From positions 8,355,714-8,419,713 of the forward strand of contig JAOWCC010001368.1 in the NCBI GenBank assembly GCA_030867875.1: DNA of 64,000 nucleotides, in the 5' to 3' direction. Origin of the DNA: Actinernus sp. WN-2022 (taxonomy: Eukaryota > Cnidaria > Anthozoa > Actiniaria > Actinernidae). Under the pieces are notes generated by a model that was not told the origin of the DNA, made no database searches, and saw only the letters and a list, made by a program, of their open reading frames with translations. The translations under genes were made by a program, and so were the position numbers. Shown in pieces: positions 1 through 10,295 of the stretch. Every line of letters starts with the position of its first letter. Within the stretch, counting starts at the first letter, position 1.

Positions 1-89
1 ACGCCGAATGCAGTATGAAGAAATGTTAAGTTCATCGTACAGCAAGTGCAGCTGTATTTGAGGATAAAATGCAAATCTAAAGTCTCGAA

Positions 90-237
90 CTTTTAATATT
101 CCAACTGAGCGTACAGCGTGCTGTGGTCACCATTAAAGCACTGTCATTAGCCAATCACATGCTTGGATGTCACTGTCATTAGCCAATCACATGCTTGGAT
201 GTTGTACTGTACACGAATTAAGTTGGAATATTAAAAG
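90..237. mobile_element. Small inverted-repeat element with internal duplication
   Basis: A 17-bp perfect terminal inverted repeat (CTTTTAATATTCCAACT at 90-106, its complement at 221-237) brackets about 148 bp with no coding capacity. Inside, a 32-bp block at 139-170 is repeated without a gap at 171-202. The architecture fits a MITE; the superfamily is unknown. Confidence 0.65.
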
Positions 238-303
238 CCAATAACCTATTTGTGGTGTTGAAATATGCACTCACCCTGATATTTGTCCGAGGATAGTATG
301 TTT

Positions 304-642
304 TCCGAGAAGAGAACAGTTTCCGAGAGAGAAGGCAGCAGTTTCCGAGAGACGAGCAAACAGTTTCCGAGAGATAAGCGGAGAGTTTCCGAGAGAGAAG
401 AGAACAGTTTCCGAGAGAGAAGAGAACAGTTTCCGAGAGACAAGCGAACAGTTTCCGAGAGAGAAGCGAACAGTTTCCGAGATATAAGAGAACAGTTTCC
501 GAGATATAAGAGAACAGTTTTCGAGAGAGAAGAGAACAGTTTCCGAGAGAGAAGAGAACACTTTCCAAGAAACAAGCGAACAGTTTCAGAGAGAGAAGCA
601 AACAGTCTCCGAGAGAGGAGCGAAGAGTTTCCGAGAGCGAAG
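304..642. repeat. 22-bp minisatellite
   Basis: About 15 tandem units of roughly 22 bp built on CAGTTTCCGAGAGA plus a variable AAGAGAA or CAAGCGAA segment. Because 22 is not a multiple of three, all frames stay open and give long meaningless ORFs on both strands. The flanks hold nothing I recognise. Confidence 0.9.
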
Positions 643-644
643 CT

Positions 645-1455
645 CAATGAAAACTGTGAGTACCTGATAATATTTTTCAAAGCCATAATTAAGTTGCAAT
701 TGGTTATTGTCTTTATAACTGTCCTTCAAATATTACTCTCACACGCTACGCTCACAGGGGGTTTAACAAATTATTCACTGTTAACTTAGTTAACTGACAT
801 CAGCTGGTGGGGAGCGGATATCAGGTCACGTGACGCGATTTCACCACTCGCGCGGGAGGGAAAATATTTAATATTTGGTCGATATTAATTCCCAATATTT
901 AATCTATGATAATCTGGTAGAACTGCTTACGGTAGTTCTGTGATCAAGTGAGATCTAGAAAAGCACGCCCTTCAATTCTACGAACTTCAAATACAGCTAT
1001 TTCAAAAAGGTTGGTCTTGCGCTTGTTGCATTGTGCATTCAAACAGTTCAAATTCAATAAAACTTTTACCTGTGTATTTTAGATGTTTCAACGCCGGCAA
1101 ACAATGGCAAGACTTGTATAATACACGTGTAAACGTTTTAATGTTTGGCCCCAGGTCAAGAAAATGCACGAAAAAAATGTTGAGAAAAAGTGCTTTGTTT
1201 CGTGATTTTTTTAACCCAATATTAATTAGCCTGACCATTGGTCTAGTTACCAGTGACTAATCATACAACCATCACATTAATCACGTTTTTCTTTTGAAAT
1301 GGGCAATAAAATTACCAGGATAAGATGACGAACAGCGACGGTGAGACGTGGAAATTTTTTTATCGGCAAATCTTGTTTCTCTTATTTGAATATTATCAGT
1401 GCTGTTTGCATTCATGTTTCCGAAAAAAAAACCAGAATAAATAGAAACTTTTATC
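645..1455. other. No recognisable gene or repeat
   Basis: AT-rich sequence with overlapping short ORFs around 1002-1260 on both strands, as expected by chance. I see no splice-flanked coding block, tRNA or terminal repeat. Confidence 0.5.
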
Positions 1456-1462
1456 ATTTAGA

Positions 1463-1871
1463 GACTGGTCATAAATTAGCAGGGGGAGTGGGGTGGAGAA
1501 AGAGGGACGGTCATAATTTTTTTAAACCCGGAGGCTAAAAAATTGTTCCTTCCCCCAATAGACCCATTCGAAAAATGGCGCCCAAATTAATTAACTATTG
1601 TTTAGGACTGACTAGCCTCGCTTACACGTTCAAAAGCTTTTGTGTGGACTGACTAGCCTCTTGTTCACGTTACCAGGACAATAGCTTTTTAAATTGGATG
1701 CCATTTTTCGAATGGGTCTATATACCCCCTTTTTCGGCAACGAGCAAAAGAAGGGGAGGGGCATACTACTTAATGCTTATTGTCGGGAGAGGGTTTAATA
1801 TATTATATTTTTAGACTTTTTGATTTAATTCCTTCTCCACCCCCCTCACTCCTGCTAATTTATGACCAGTC
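1463..1871. mobile_element. Outer MITE of a nested pair
   Basis: A 20-bp terminal inverted repeat (GACTGGTCATAAATTAGCAG at 1463-1482, complement at 1852-1871) encloses about 409 bp without coding sequence. A second complete inverted-repeat element sits inside it. Confidence 0.75.
1561..1718. mobile_element. Nested MITE with TA target duplication
   Basis: Inverted ends starting GACCCATTCGAAAAATGGC (left from 1561, right ending 1718) with TA on each side (1559-1560 and 1719-1720). The 158-bp interior repeats GACTGACTAGCCTC twice. TA duplications suggest a Tc1/mariner-like mobiliser. It inserted into the element at 1463-1871. Confidence 0.75.
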
Positions 1872-2277
1872 CCTTAGATCGAACGAAAACAAAAAATAGA
1901 CAGAATAATTGAAAATATATAATAAGCAAATACCGTAAAGAAAAATTTTACGTTTTTACAAAAAAAATTGTTAAATTTTTTTTACGTCGTATATCAGCTT
2001 TGCTGTAGTCTTCCGACTTTTCATTCTTAACAGAATAATTGACGTTTTACGTGTATATCACACATTATACTAATGAGCGCCCAGAGACTCACCTGTCGCT
2101 TGGTGGCTCGTTTGATGTAAAATCGAACCACGTGACTATCAGCTTTTCTTATCACGTGCTTTGCATGCTTGCGTGACACTCTGGTAATGTTAACACCATT
2201 AACCTGTCATGCAACAAAAGAAGTATGACATCATCACGGTGATATTTTCATTCTGAATATTTAACGTTGCAATAATA

Positions 2278-2416
2278 GGCCATTTTGACGATGTTGCGCG
2301 CGCAGCTAGAACAACGGCTATCTGTTTTAAATAATAAAAGGCTGGTGAACCAGAACGAGTCTTAGCAGCTCACATCTATTGTTCTACTGAGCGTGCACAA
2401 CATTGTCAAAATGGCC
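2278..2416. mobile_element. 139-bp MITE with TA duplication
   Basis: Inverted ends GGCCATTTTGAC[G/A]ATGTTG, with one mismatch, lie next to TA on both sides (2276-2277 and 2417-2418). No coding capacity. Confidence 0.75.
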
Positions 2417-2577
2417 TATAGATGGTTGCACATGACGTCACGGCAGCCATGTTTGTGTACCTTTAACAATAGATTCTTCGTTGGCTTCTCAGTTTTGTTA
2501 GGTACACCAACATGGCCGCCATGCCCTTTGTCATTTGAATCTCTGGGGATTGAGTGAAACCATCTATTAGACTGATC
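2417..2577. mobile_element. Imperfect foldback element
   Basis: Degenerate inverted repeats: TAGATGGTTGCACATGACG on the left pairs loosely with a right end reading GTGAAACCATCTA, and GCAGCCATGTTTGTGTACC pairs with GGTACACCAACATGGC. It lies directly beside the preceding MITE. Confidence 0.45.
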
Positions 2578-2977
2578 CCACAGTTTAGGCGAGTCCCTCG
2601 AGCTCCTAGCTTCAAACGCAGATGCTCTTTTCACTCATCACGGATCGACGTTCGTCCGTCTTCATTGGGATTGCTATCGAACTCCTAGCTAGACAGCCAG
2701 TTGCCAAGAGGAAAACCAAATCACATCTTTTCCATAGTTAGTTATTAATACTTAGGTGTATTTCCCTTTTGTTCTTCTTCCTTGCTCTTTTTTCACCTTC
2801 GCACCTTTTTGCACTGTTTGTAAAGGTGGTCCCAGTTAGATAGTACTGGCTAACCAAACAATGCATAACCCTGAAAATACAAACCCTAACCCTAATACAA
2901 TGGAATTATTTGTCAATGCGATCCAAATGGGATCCAATAAAGGGTTTGAGAGTTGAAGGCCTCCTGGGAGATTAATT

Positions 2978-3293
2978 CGTTTACACTAATACGTTTTCAT
3001 TTGAAACAGCATGTGTTTCGATACGTTTTGGCCTTCCGTCCACACGAAGATTTCGAAAACGGAGGTCTAGCATTTCAGCGTCGGACCGCAAAAGCGGAGG
3101 TTTTCGAAAACGCTCGAGTAATGTGTCAATCAAAGTAATGCGTACACACAAGTCCGTTGTCTTCAGCGTTTTCGAAGATGCTCAGTTTTAAAATGAAAAC
3201 GTATTAGTGTGGACGGGCGAAAACGATGTGAAAATGGTAGTTTGGAGGGAAAACGGCGGTTTCCGAAAACGTATTAGCGTGGGCGTATCCTTA
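2978..3293. mobile_element. Non-coding element with repeated AAACGTATTAG ends
   Basis: The left end carries ACACTAATACGTTTTCAT and the right part carries its complement twice (near 3198 and 3265), with many GTTTTCGAAAAC palindromes between. It looks like a degenerate MITE. No ORF of interest. Confidence 0.5.
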
Positions 3294-3299
3294 GTGAGG

Positions 3300-4305
3300 A
3301 ATCAACACTATCTCAGTTGGAAAAAACGTATTAATTAGCGTCATTAGAACAATGATAAGGTAGAACATTCAAGCTCTCGCACCGATAGGATCCTGTCGCC
3401 TGGGTGAAGTTTGCCAGAGGAAGAGCCTCCTGGCATCACCATCTGGACAAATATACCAGGGTCACCAGGAATACATGGTGTACTAGTACCTCCCTCTATC
3501 TTAAATCCTAGATCACCTAGAAAAGGGGGAAAAGAATACTCTGATGAAAGACGCGCTCATGCCAGTTCAGATTTCATTTTATATGTATTTATAAAATAGA
3601 TTCGATAGTACGCGAGCTCAGATTGGCTGAAAGCCGTGTTTCTATGACTCTATGGAAACGGAGAAAGTTGAGCGCGCTTGAGCTAGTTGGGAGAATTTAC
3701 GTTTTGATGATCAAATAATTATAAAAAGAGCGTGCTTCTACTCGTTTATTTTCACTCGTTTATTTTATAAAGGAAATCAGTAGAAAACATATTCCCTCTT
3801 CCCATAGAGCTATTAATAGAAACACTTGTGGAAGATTGGGATAATTCGAAATGTTCCCATTGTCATTTCTCGTTCTCCCAAACTCCCACTCGTGCTTCTA
3901 TAACCCAATAGAAACACAGAAAAGGTTTTCTATTTCCTAAATTTGTATATATGTTAATTTTTTTTCCGGTCCGGAATCCACTGAAATCGCGTGCTCTGAT
4001 TAGCTGGCGAACAGGTCCCGGTTTTTTTCTCATCTGGACCAAAATCAAGATTTACGTGATTCTTTAGTAAACATACATTTGAATTGAACACGTTGTATCG
4101 AAAGCCTTTCAAAAAAAGGGAAAATGTACAAAATTACCAGTGATTTGAGTGAAACAAAGATCGCACGCTCAAGACTTACAAATGTATTGCTTCTCGTGCG
4201 AGTTCGCGACTGAATTAACGAAAGTAAGTACAATAAATTGAATTAATAAGGAAAATATAAGAACGTTATTTACCGGCCGTAAACAATACCTCTGACAAAG
4301 GTTTT
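3300..4305. other. No recognisable feature
   Basis: AT-rich DNA with only short chance ORFs on both strands. No splice-flanked exon, terminal repeat or RNA gene was found. Confidence 0.45.
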
Positions 4306-4312
4306 CTCCATA

Positions 4313-4519
4313 CCGGCGGGTATAAAGTACAGATCACAGGTCAGATAACAGGTCAGGTTATTAATTTCAAGACAAATTCTAACCCTAACCGCAAACCTAT
4401 CCCTAACCATCGGACGAGTTGACAGGTAAACGACGGGTTCTCGCTCACCTAGAGCTAGGGTTCGCAGGTAAACAAGAAGTGACCTGACCTGTGACCTGAC
4501 CTGTACTTTACACCCGCCG
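4313..4519. mobile_element. MITE with CCTGACCTGT-rich ends
   Basis: The left end (4313-4344, CGGCGGGTATAAAGTACAG then ATCACAGGTCAG) is the reverse complement of the right end (4484-4519, ending GTACTTTACACCCGCCG). The interior contains AACCCTAACC-like tracts and no coding sequence. Confidence 0.65.
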
Positions 4520-4736
4520 TCTCCATACGGACCGACTTAGGCAGGTAAATAACATATATATGTATGCGTGTGCGTGCGTGTGTGTGTAAGTGAGAAGTGT
4601 TTATACAATAAATTACACAGGGCGATAGCCATGTGTATATATTAGAGTACAGATTCACAGATGACGTCACAAGGTCACGCGCGAGCTCTATTGTTTGGAA
4701 AGTTCGCTAATTATTGTATACAACAAATAGTTTAGT

Positions 4737-4891
4737 TTGCCGTGCATCTGTCCTCTTATAGATGCACGTATGTCGTCACAACGTGAGAGAACAAAGAAGT
4801 GTGTCACGAGTCGCAGTCGAGTGGCGTAACTGATGTTCTCTTCACATTGTGACGTCATATGTTCATCTGTAAGAGACAGACTCACGGCAAC
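4737..4891. mobile_element. 155-bp foldback element
   Basis: Arms of about 55 bp (4737-4792 and 4835-4891) pair through TTGCCGTGCATCTGTCCTCT and GTCGTCACAACGTGAGAGAA. A related shorter hairpin is near 19440-19530. Only about 40 bp of loop remains. Confidence 0.7.
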
Positions 4892-4947
4892 GTGACATCG
4901 CAGTTGTTAATTATGTCACGTTCTCTTTTGAGTAATGATACAACTAG

Positions 4948-5113
4948 CGTGTTGGTTTTGGTGGAGGGAGGAAAACCGGAGGACCCGGAGAAAAACACTC
5001 GGAGCAAGGGCGAGATACCAAAAAAACTCAACCCACATGTGGTGCCGCGTCCGGGAATCGAACCTGAGCCACTGAGGTGAGTGGCGAAGCGCTTAACTAT
5101 CACCCCGGCTCCC
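4948..5113 (-). mobile_element. tRNA-derived SINE, minus strand
   Basis: Read on the minus strand it begins with a tRNA-like head with an A-box-like region followed by a B-box GGTTCGATTCCCGG. It continues through GTTGAGTT and ends in a tail with CTCCGGTTTTCCTCCCTCC. Other copies or fragments lie at 27809, 34145, 40756, 48867, 56240 and 59228. Pol III promoter boxes are internal. Family name not known to me. Confidence 0.85.
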
Positions 5114-5234
5114 TACATATATTTCGCCCACGATCGAGCTGATACAATAAAATTAAAATCCACTTATATCAGGCTGATCGAGTGATAAAAAAGAGAGATT
5201 GTGAAACTACGAAGACGACCTTAATTTGAGACCA

Positions 5235-5462
5235 CTATTCAGATGTGGTCCCAATACCTTTATGTCCTCTCTTGATCTCGGCCATTACATATTGAGGATC
5301 CTTTTTCAGGGACCTCAAAAGGGCCCGTAATCCGGCCAGTGGATGCGGCAGGGGGTCGTTAGTGTCCCCGGACAACGTCTGGGACCGTGCATCACGGGGG
5401 AGCCAATATTCCTGTTCGGCCAGTTTGGCAACACGATGATCTTCTCTTGAAAGACTAGAGAA
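5235..5462 (-). CDS. Coding-like fragment, unknown protein, no start codon
   Basis: A 75-codon open frame on the minus strand ends at a TAG (5235-5237). It is clearly richer in G and C than its surroundings. The translation has a natural composition, with segments such as HRVAKLAEQEYWLPRDA, PLPHPLAGLRALLRSLKKD and MAEIKRGHKGIGTTSE. There is no Met at the start. A pyrimidine-rich stretch with CTCTAG precedes the open part, so it may be a last exon or a relic carried by a transposon. I do not recognise the family, and no companion exon was found upstream on the minus strand. A chance ORF is possible but less likely given the base composition. Confidence 0.35.
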   Translation of the reverse strand, partial: FSSLSREDHRVAKLAEQEYWLPRDARSQTLSGDTNDPLPHPLAGLRALLRSLKKDPQYVMAEIKRGHKGIGTTSE

Positions 5463-5518
5463 CTATAGATGAAAAGTCAATCATGTTTTAATCTAATTTT
5501 AGCTTATCTCAAGAGAGC

Positions 5519-5810
5519 ATAAGTAAGAGAGAGAATCTCAAAGACGCACACTTGTGTGATGACAATGTCGAATAACATCTATTTTTAGTAGCCGGAAGCA
5601 GTTGAAGCAAAATGGGTGCACGCGCACGACAACTAAAAAAATGGCGCGAAAATATTTTGTCGGCTTTTGACAGCCAATATTTTCGCGCCATTTTTTTTAA
5701 GTTGTAGCGCGCGCCCTCTTTGCTTCAACTGCTTCCGGTTACTAAAAATAGATTTTATTCGACATTGTCATCGCACGCCACACACTACGAGATTCCCTCT
5801 CTTACTTATG
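5519..5810. mobile_element. 292-bp palindromic element
   Basis: Arms of about 140 bp (5519-5660 and 5670-5810) are near-perfect reverse complements meeting at a very short loop. The inner core is AATATTTTCGCGCCATTTTT. No coding sequence. It would extrude a long hairpin. Confidence 0.8.
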
Positions 5811-6351
5811 AGTAAACTGAGTAAACAAGTCCAAGGGCAACAGAAAAGCTGATCGAACAACGTATATATTGAGAATTCTACGATATTTCGGCTGGCCAAA
5901 CCAGCCTTCTTCAGGTAGATTTCACAAATGAATTTTATTTTGCTATTTTTTATTATTAGTATCTTACTTATGCTCTCTTGCTTATCTATAATAAGGGAAT
6001 AACATAACTTTTGGAGGGTATATTGTATATTATCCTATAAATATTATATTTCAGCCAATCAGAGCTCAGCTTTACTATGAAATACAGGGCGGTATTTCAT
6101 GGTTTTTCTATGAAATACAGAGCGGTATTTCATGGCTAGGTCAAGGCCAATCAAAATGCAGGAAATTTCGCGCCATTTCTTTATCAGCCAATAAGAATTC
6201 ACCATTTTGAATACGTAATTAGTCTGCAGACGTGCGCGGCCGCCACTCGAAATGTGTGTTTTCCGGCAAGAAAATGTGCAGTCTATCGTCCGGTAAGTTA
6301 CTTTGTTTTCGTGATGAATCTTTTTGTAAATTTGTTATTTATAGGATAATA

Positions 6352-6510
6352 TGGTTATTTCATGGTTTTCTATGGAATACTGGCGAAAATTTAACTCGAA
6401 ATTCATATTATTTTGGTATACAACTCGCCTAAAGGCTCGTTGTGTACTAAATAATACAAATTTCTCGTGAAATATTCGCCCGTATTCCATAGAAAACCAT
6501 GAAATAACCA
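6352..6510. mobile_element. MITE with TATTTCATGGTTTTCTAT ends
   Basis: About 45-bp inverted arms at 6352-6398 and 6464-6510. The core TATTTCATGGTTTTCTATG also appears near 6090-6125 as degenerate copies, so the neighbourhood is a small cluster of this family. Confidence 0.65.
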
Positions 6511-6519
6511 GTAATTATA

Positions 6520-7240
6520 TATTTTTCAGCCTGCGTAATACCATTTCCGGTCCGAGCGTAGCGAATACTACAAGGGCTGAAAAAAAGAATATTACCCGAA
6601 AAAAGTCATTTTATTAGTATTATATTATCATTATACAAGGCCAAATGATTTCTGGCAACTTTTTTCATCTTCAAAATTTTCCATTTCACCGATATCTTTT
6701 CTTTTTTGCGTATTGCTTTGGGTAAGGTTCCGTGAGTGCTTCAAACCTTTCGAAACTGGCGACTTGTTGACGGGATTTGCACCTGAATGGCTTCCCGCGT
6801 CAGTGCCAAAATCTGATTGGTCTAAATGGATAGGATGATGAAGCAAGAGCCAATGAGAAACACGGCTGCAAATGCATTTGTAGCCCGCCAGAGGTCGTTT
6901 GTAGCCCGATACACGCCGATGTTTTCGTGAGGGCGGTTTTGTATTTGGCCGCGTATTTTGATAATATATAGTTATCTATAATTAGCTTATATCCGTAGAT
7001 GTAATTATACGATTCTTTCTGTATGTTTGTCTTTACATTATTAGTAAGTTAGGGCGCAACCTAGTTTGGAGCCAGGCTCTGTTGTGCTGTTTCTCGCCCT
7101 GATATTTGTGTTATTACTTCGTTTTTTGTCAGGGCGTAAGTTATGTAAAGAAAGAAAGAAAGAAAGAAAGAAGATAAGTAAATAAATAAATAGAAGTCTT
7201 TTAGGATAGGGTTCATGTGTAATAAGAATACTTAAAGTAC
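6520..7240. other. Intergenic, with a GAAA microsatellite
   Basis: No gene seen. A (GAAA)n run lies at about 7147-7173 followed by AAATAAAT repeats. The ORF of about 70 codons at 6631-6846 on the minus strand has no recognisable features. Confidence 0.5.
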
Positions 7241-7241
7241 C

Positions 7242-7640
7242 CATAAGGTCAAATTGTATAACATTAATATCGATTCAATATAAAGTGAATAGGTAAATAG
7301 TACAATATTTCTTGATTTGGGTGTTGTATCTATGAGTTATAAAGGTTTATATTTCGAATATGCTAATGTGTGACGTCACAGGCGGTATTTACTGCCTTTT
7401 CTATCTCCTTGTGAATGAAACTTATTTCTGATTTAGTCAAAATATTCGGTAAAAATACACATATAAAACCCAAATACAACATGGATGTTTATAAAAGGTA
7501 ATTTATCTCTACCGGCATGTTATGACGTCAACATTACCATATCCCATAAATACAGAAACGATATAACTCATAGACGCAACACTCAAATCAAGAAATATTG
7601 TACTATTTACCTATTAATGATATAGAATTTGACCTTATTG
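7242..7640. mobile_element. Long-armed MITE
   Basis: Inverted arms of roughly 90-100 bp (7242-7350 and 7550-7640) share AAATAGTACAATATTTCTTG and outer AAGGTCAAATT. The interior is non-coding. Confidence 0.8.
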
Positions 7641-7814
7641 GCACTTTCAAACAGATAGACATACCAGAATGCATTGCGGTATTGGAATACCACAGTGCAA
7701 CGCCGTGCACGATGCACGAGACAACCTTTATAAAATCTCGTTAAAACAATATTAAACCCTGGAAATAGTAATAGTCCAAGTCTCAGTCCAAGCTAGCCAT
7801 CGAGGAAATCAGTC

Positions 7815-8130
7815 CCGTGTGTTACTCCCATATAACAGCTATACGGGTATGTGCTGCAGGATGGAGTCGTGTTGTTGACCTTCTAGGTAGAGATGGGGTT
7901 ACAATTTGCCCTCTAAGTCTGAGATGGGCTATACGTTTTCTGTATGCAATGTTTTGGCACTTTTTCTCTTTATTTTTGACCAATAGATTCTGAGAAAATT
8001 GAAGTTTCCGGTCTGAAATGGGTTACTAAATTTAACTCTTTAGTCTGATATAGGGTATGAAAATTTGATTTTTTAGATCTGAGATCTAGAAGGGATAGTG
8101 TTTCTTAGATCCTAACACCACCAGCCAAAA
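7815..8130. mobile_element. Degenerate relative of the G-tract MITE family
   Basis: The stretch GTTACTCCCATATAACAGC near 7820 resembles the ACTCCCATATATGGAC terminus of the family seen whole at 15765 and 22641. Repeated TCTGAGATGGG motifs follow. It has no clean ends. Confidence 0.35.
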
Positions 8131-8565
8131 ACTGGTAGAATAACCATGGCCAACCCACTGGGAAATCAGTGAGGAAACCAAAAGGTTCATCGTGAGTTCA
8201 TCAAAACCCCGTGTACATCTTTTACTCAGACAGACCTAGTAACAGTGTCTTCATCTGAACGGCTTACCCTTAAAATTTGTTTGTCTTGTTCGTCGCTATC
8301 CGCTACAGACTCTAAGCCTTTGTTATCAACACCGAGTGACCTGCGGCTTGAACTCGACGAAAACGTACGCAGTTGTATATCAGAGTCATCCTAGGAAAGA
8401 CAAGGAAGGAGTGGGAGGTATCAGTTTATTGGTGATGTAAACGTAAGTCATTGCGTCAGTGCGTCTGTGATTTTTTGCAAACAATATACATTTTCACTTG
8501 TATCTATTGTATTTTGTAATTAACTTGTGGAATGATATTTGGAAACCATGCGTATGTAGTCTGTT

Positions 8566-8723
8566 CAGGGGCGTAGCTAGACATTTTCAAGTTGTACGCA
8601 CAAGTGCAGTAGCTACCGGTTTTAAGAGCCCCCTCTCGTAAAAAAATTACAAGGCCAAACAGGAAATTTTCGTCTCAAAGTGTTACGCACGTGCGTATAT
8701 GCGTACAGGAAGCTACGCCCCTG
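8566..8723. mobile_element. 158-bp MITE with CAGGGGCGTAGCT ends
   Basis: Perfect 13-bp terminal inverted repeat CAGGGGCGTAGCT (8566 and 8711-8723) flanked by CTGTT on both sides, a likely 5-bp target duplication. A related truncated copy lies at 46415-46517. Confidence 0.75.
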
Positions 8724-8821
8724 CTGTTGTATTTTTGACTTGGGAAGTACAACAAAACAATTAATGACTGTCACCCTCGGATCCCCTCGGCAAACATTGA
8801 GGGGCTCGGGGCCAGTCATTT

Positions 8822-9730
8822 AAGTCTATACTTGTCCCTGGTTAGGTCGAACCTTGCCTATGCCTCACAAGTATGGAGCCCACAAACTGTCGATCTGACG
8901 CAGGATATAGAAAGAACACAAAGGAGGGCTACTAAGTTTATCCTCCTGTTGCCCTTCCAAACAGACATCTCCTACAAATCTAGACTCTTAACTCTAAAGC
9001 TTTTACCTTTACGTTATATACTGGTATGAATACCTTGACCTCATCTTCTAGCTTGTATAAGGCAAAACACGGTTTAGTAACCTTAGCTCCAGATGTTTTG
9101 CCAAAGCTTGTAAACAGGGTGAATTTAAGCATCTCTCTACGTTCGATGGATAACTCACTTAATCTTATTACTTATCAGATTCCTAATGTCAAGACCCTGT
9201 GTTACCAAAATAGTTATTTTATAAGAGCTTCCCGAACTTGGAATACACTTCCACACGAACTGCGTAAATCAGATATCTCTTTACCTAAGTTTAGATCATT
9301 ACTATTTAAATATTACGTGTCTGCCATCACTTCTGTATTTGACATCGAGAACCCTAGGTCTTGGAAGTCTGTATGTCTGAAATGTCACCAGGCAAGCTAG
9401 ACAGTTAACCACACCTCTCAAATGCTGCTTTTAGGTTGAAATAAGTATTGTAATTAGATCATTTATTGTAATTTTATTTTTCATAGGAAACCAACGTAAT
9501 TGGCTAACGCTGTGTTGGTTCTCCTGGGCCCGGTTCCTGAAAGCCCGATTAGCGCTAATCCTGGATTAACTCTCAACAAAACATATTAGTTGTCATGGTA
9601 ATTAACTCTGGATTAGCGCTAATCTGGCTTTCAGGAACCGGGCCCTGGCCTCTATGTTTTGTTTGTTGTATATTTTACTTTATTCTATTTTGTATCTTCT
9701 ATTATGGCCGAAGTAAGTAAATAAATAAAG
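8822..9730 (+). pseudogene. 3' end of a CR1/L2-like LINE, decayed
   Basis: Two open pieces (8832-9029 and 9026-9400) encode the C-terminal region of a non-LTR reverse transcriptase ORF2. LVRSNLAYASQVWSPQ matches the usual SLVRSxLEYxSxVWxP block, and FIRASRTWNTLPHELRKS matches the usual FxxRxxxxWNxLPxxLR block close to the C-terminus. The pieces lie in different frames, and an in-frame TAG and TAA occur near 9047-9060, so the ORF is broken. The polymerase core is missing, as expected of a 5'-truncated copy. The 3' end runs out in AAGTAAGTAAATAAATAAAG at about 9710-9730, typical of CR1-type tails. A small MITE (9536-9645) sits in the 3' UTR. Confidence 0.8.
9536..9645. mobile_element. 110-bp foldback MITE in a LINE 3' UTR
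   Basis: Terminal inverted repeats start GGGCCCGGTTCCTGAAAG, followed by GATTAGCGCTAATC on both sides. The whole can fold into one hairpin. It is inserted in the LINE remnant's 3' UTR, so it is younger than that LINE copy. Confidence 0.8.
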
Positions 9731-9753
9731 TGCTTATGAGCCCTCATGCCGCC

Positions 9754-10088
9754 CACACCGCGCCAAAACGTCACGCCCATGCGCTTTTGATGAGCCCAGC
9801 GCGCGTGTCTCCCCAGTTTCCCGCCCAAACTGAAAGAAAACAGAGACAATCACCCCATGTTTCTAATTTTAGGTACGTATGTGAAATGTTTCGCCAAAAA
9901 CAACAAAACTAATTTAAAGCTAAGCCTAGTACTTTAACAGGTTTAGGTTTTCTTAATTTTTAATTCACTGTGAGTTTACTAAGTTAGAAAATTATTTACT
10001 GAAAACGTTCAAGCCATCGGAAACTTCTATTTGAACCCCAGAGCCTTCGTTTTTTCGGCCAGCGGAGCATAACATTACCCGCGGTGTG
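9754..10088. mobile_element. CACACCGCGG-ended MITE, copy 1
   Basis: Ends CACACCGCGCCAAAACGT and, in complement, CACACCGCGG. It is homologous in inverse orientation to 18053-18401 and to 55557-55864. Shared interior: CGTTATGCTCCGCTGGCCG and a block ending in CACTGTGAGTTTACTAAG. No coding sequence. Confidence 0.75.
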
Positions 10089-10295
10089 CTTGCCGCCAGT
10101 CCACAGTTGAATACTGATATTTTCGCTGTCGAAAGTTGGCTGCAAATATTGGTCGGCACATAAACCAACACTTTGTATCTACGGCAGTAATGTAAGTTGA
10201 GCGCGCTCGACTCCAGAAATTAAATCGGTACATTTGTTTGTTCGCATTTCGCCTTCGCTTCGTATCGAGGGTTTTTCTCAAGGTTGTCAGATTTT

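Noticed and set aside
218..789. Long ORFs on both strands (96-168 codons)
   Set aside because: They translate a 22-bp minisatellite; composition is pure repeat and there is no splice or start context.
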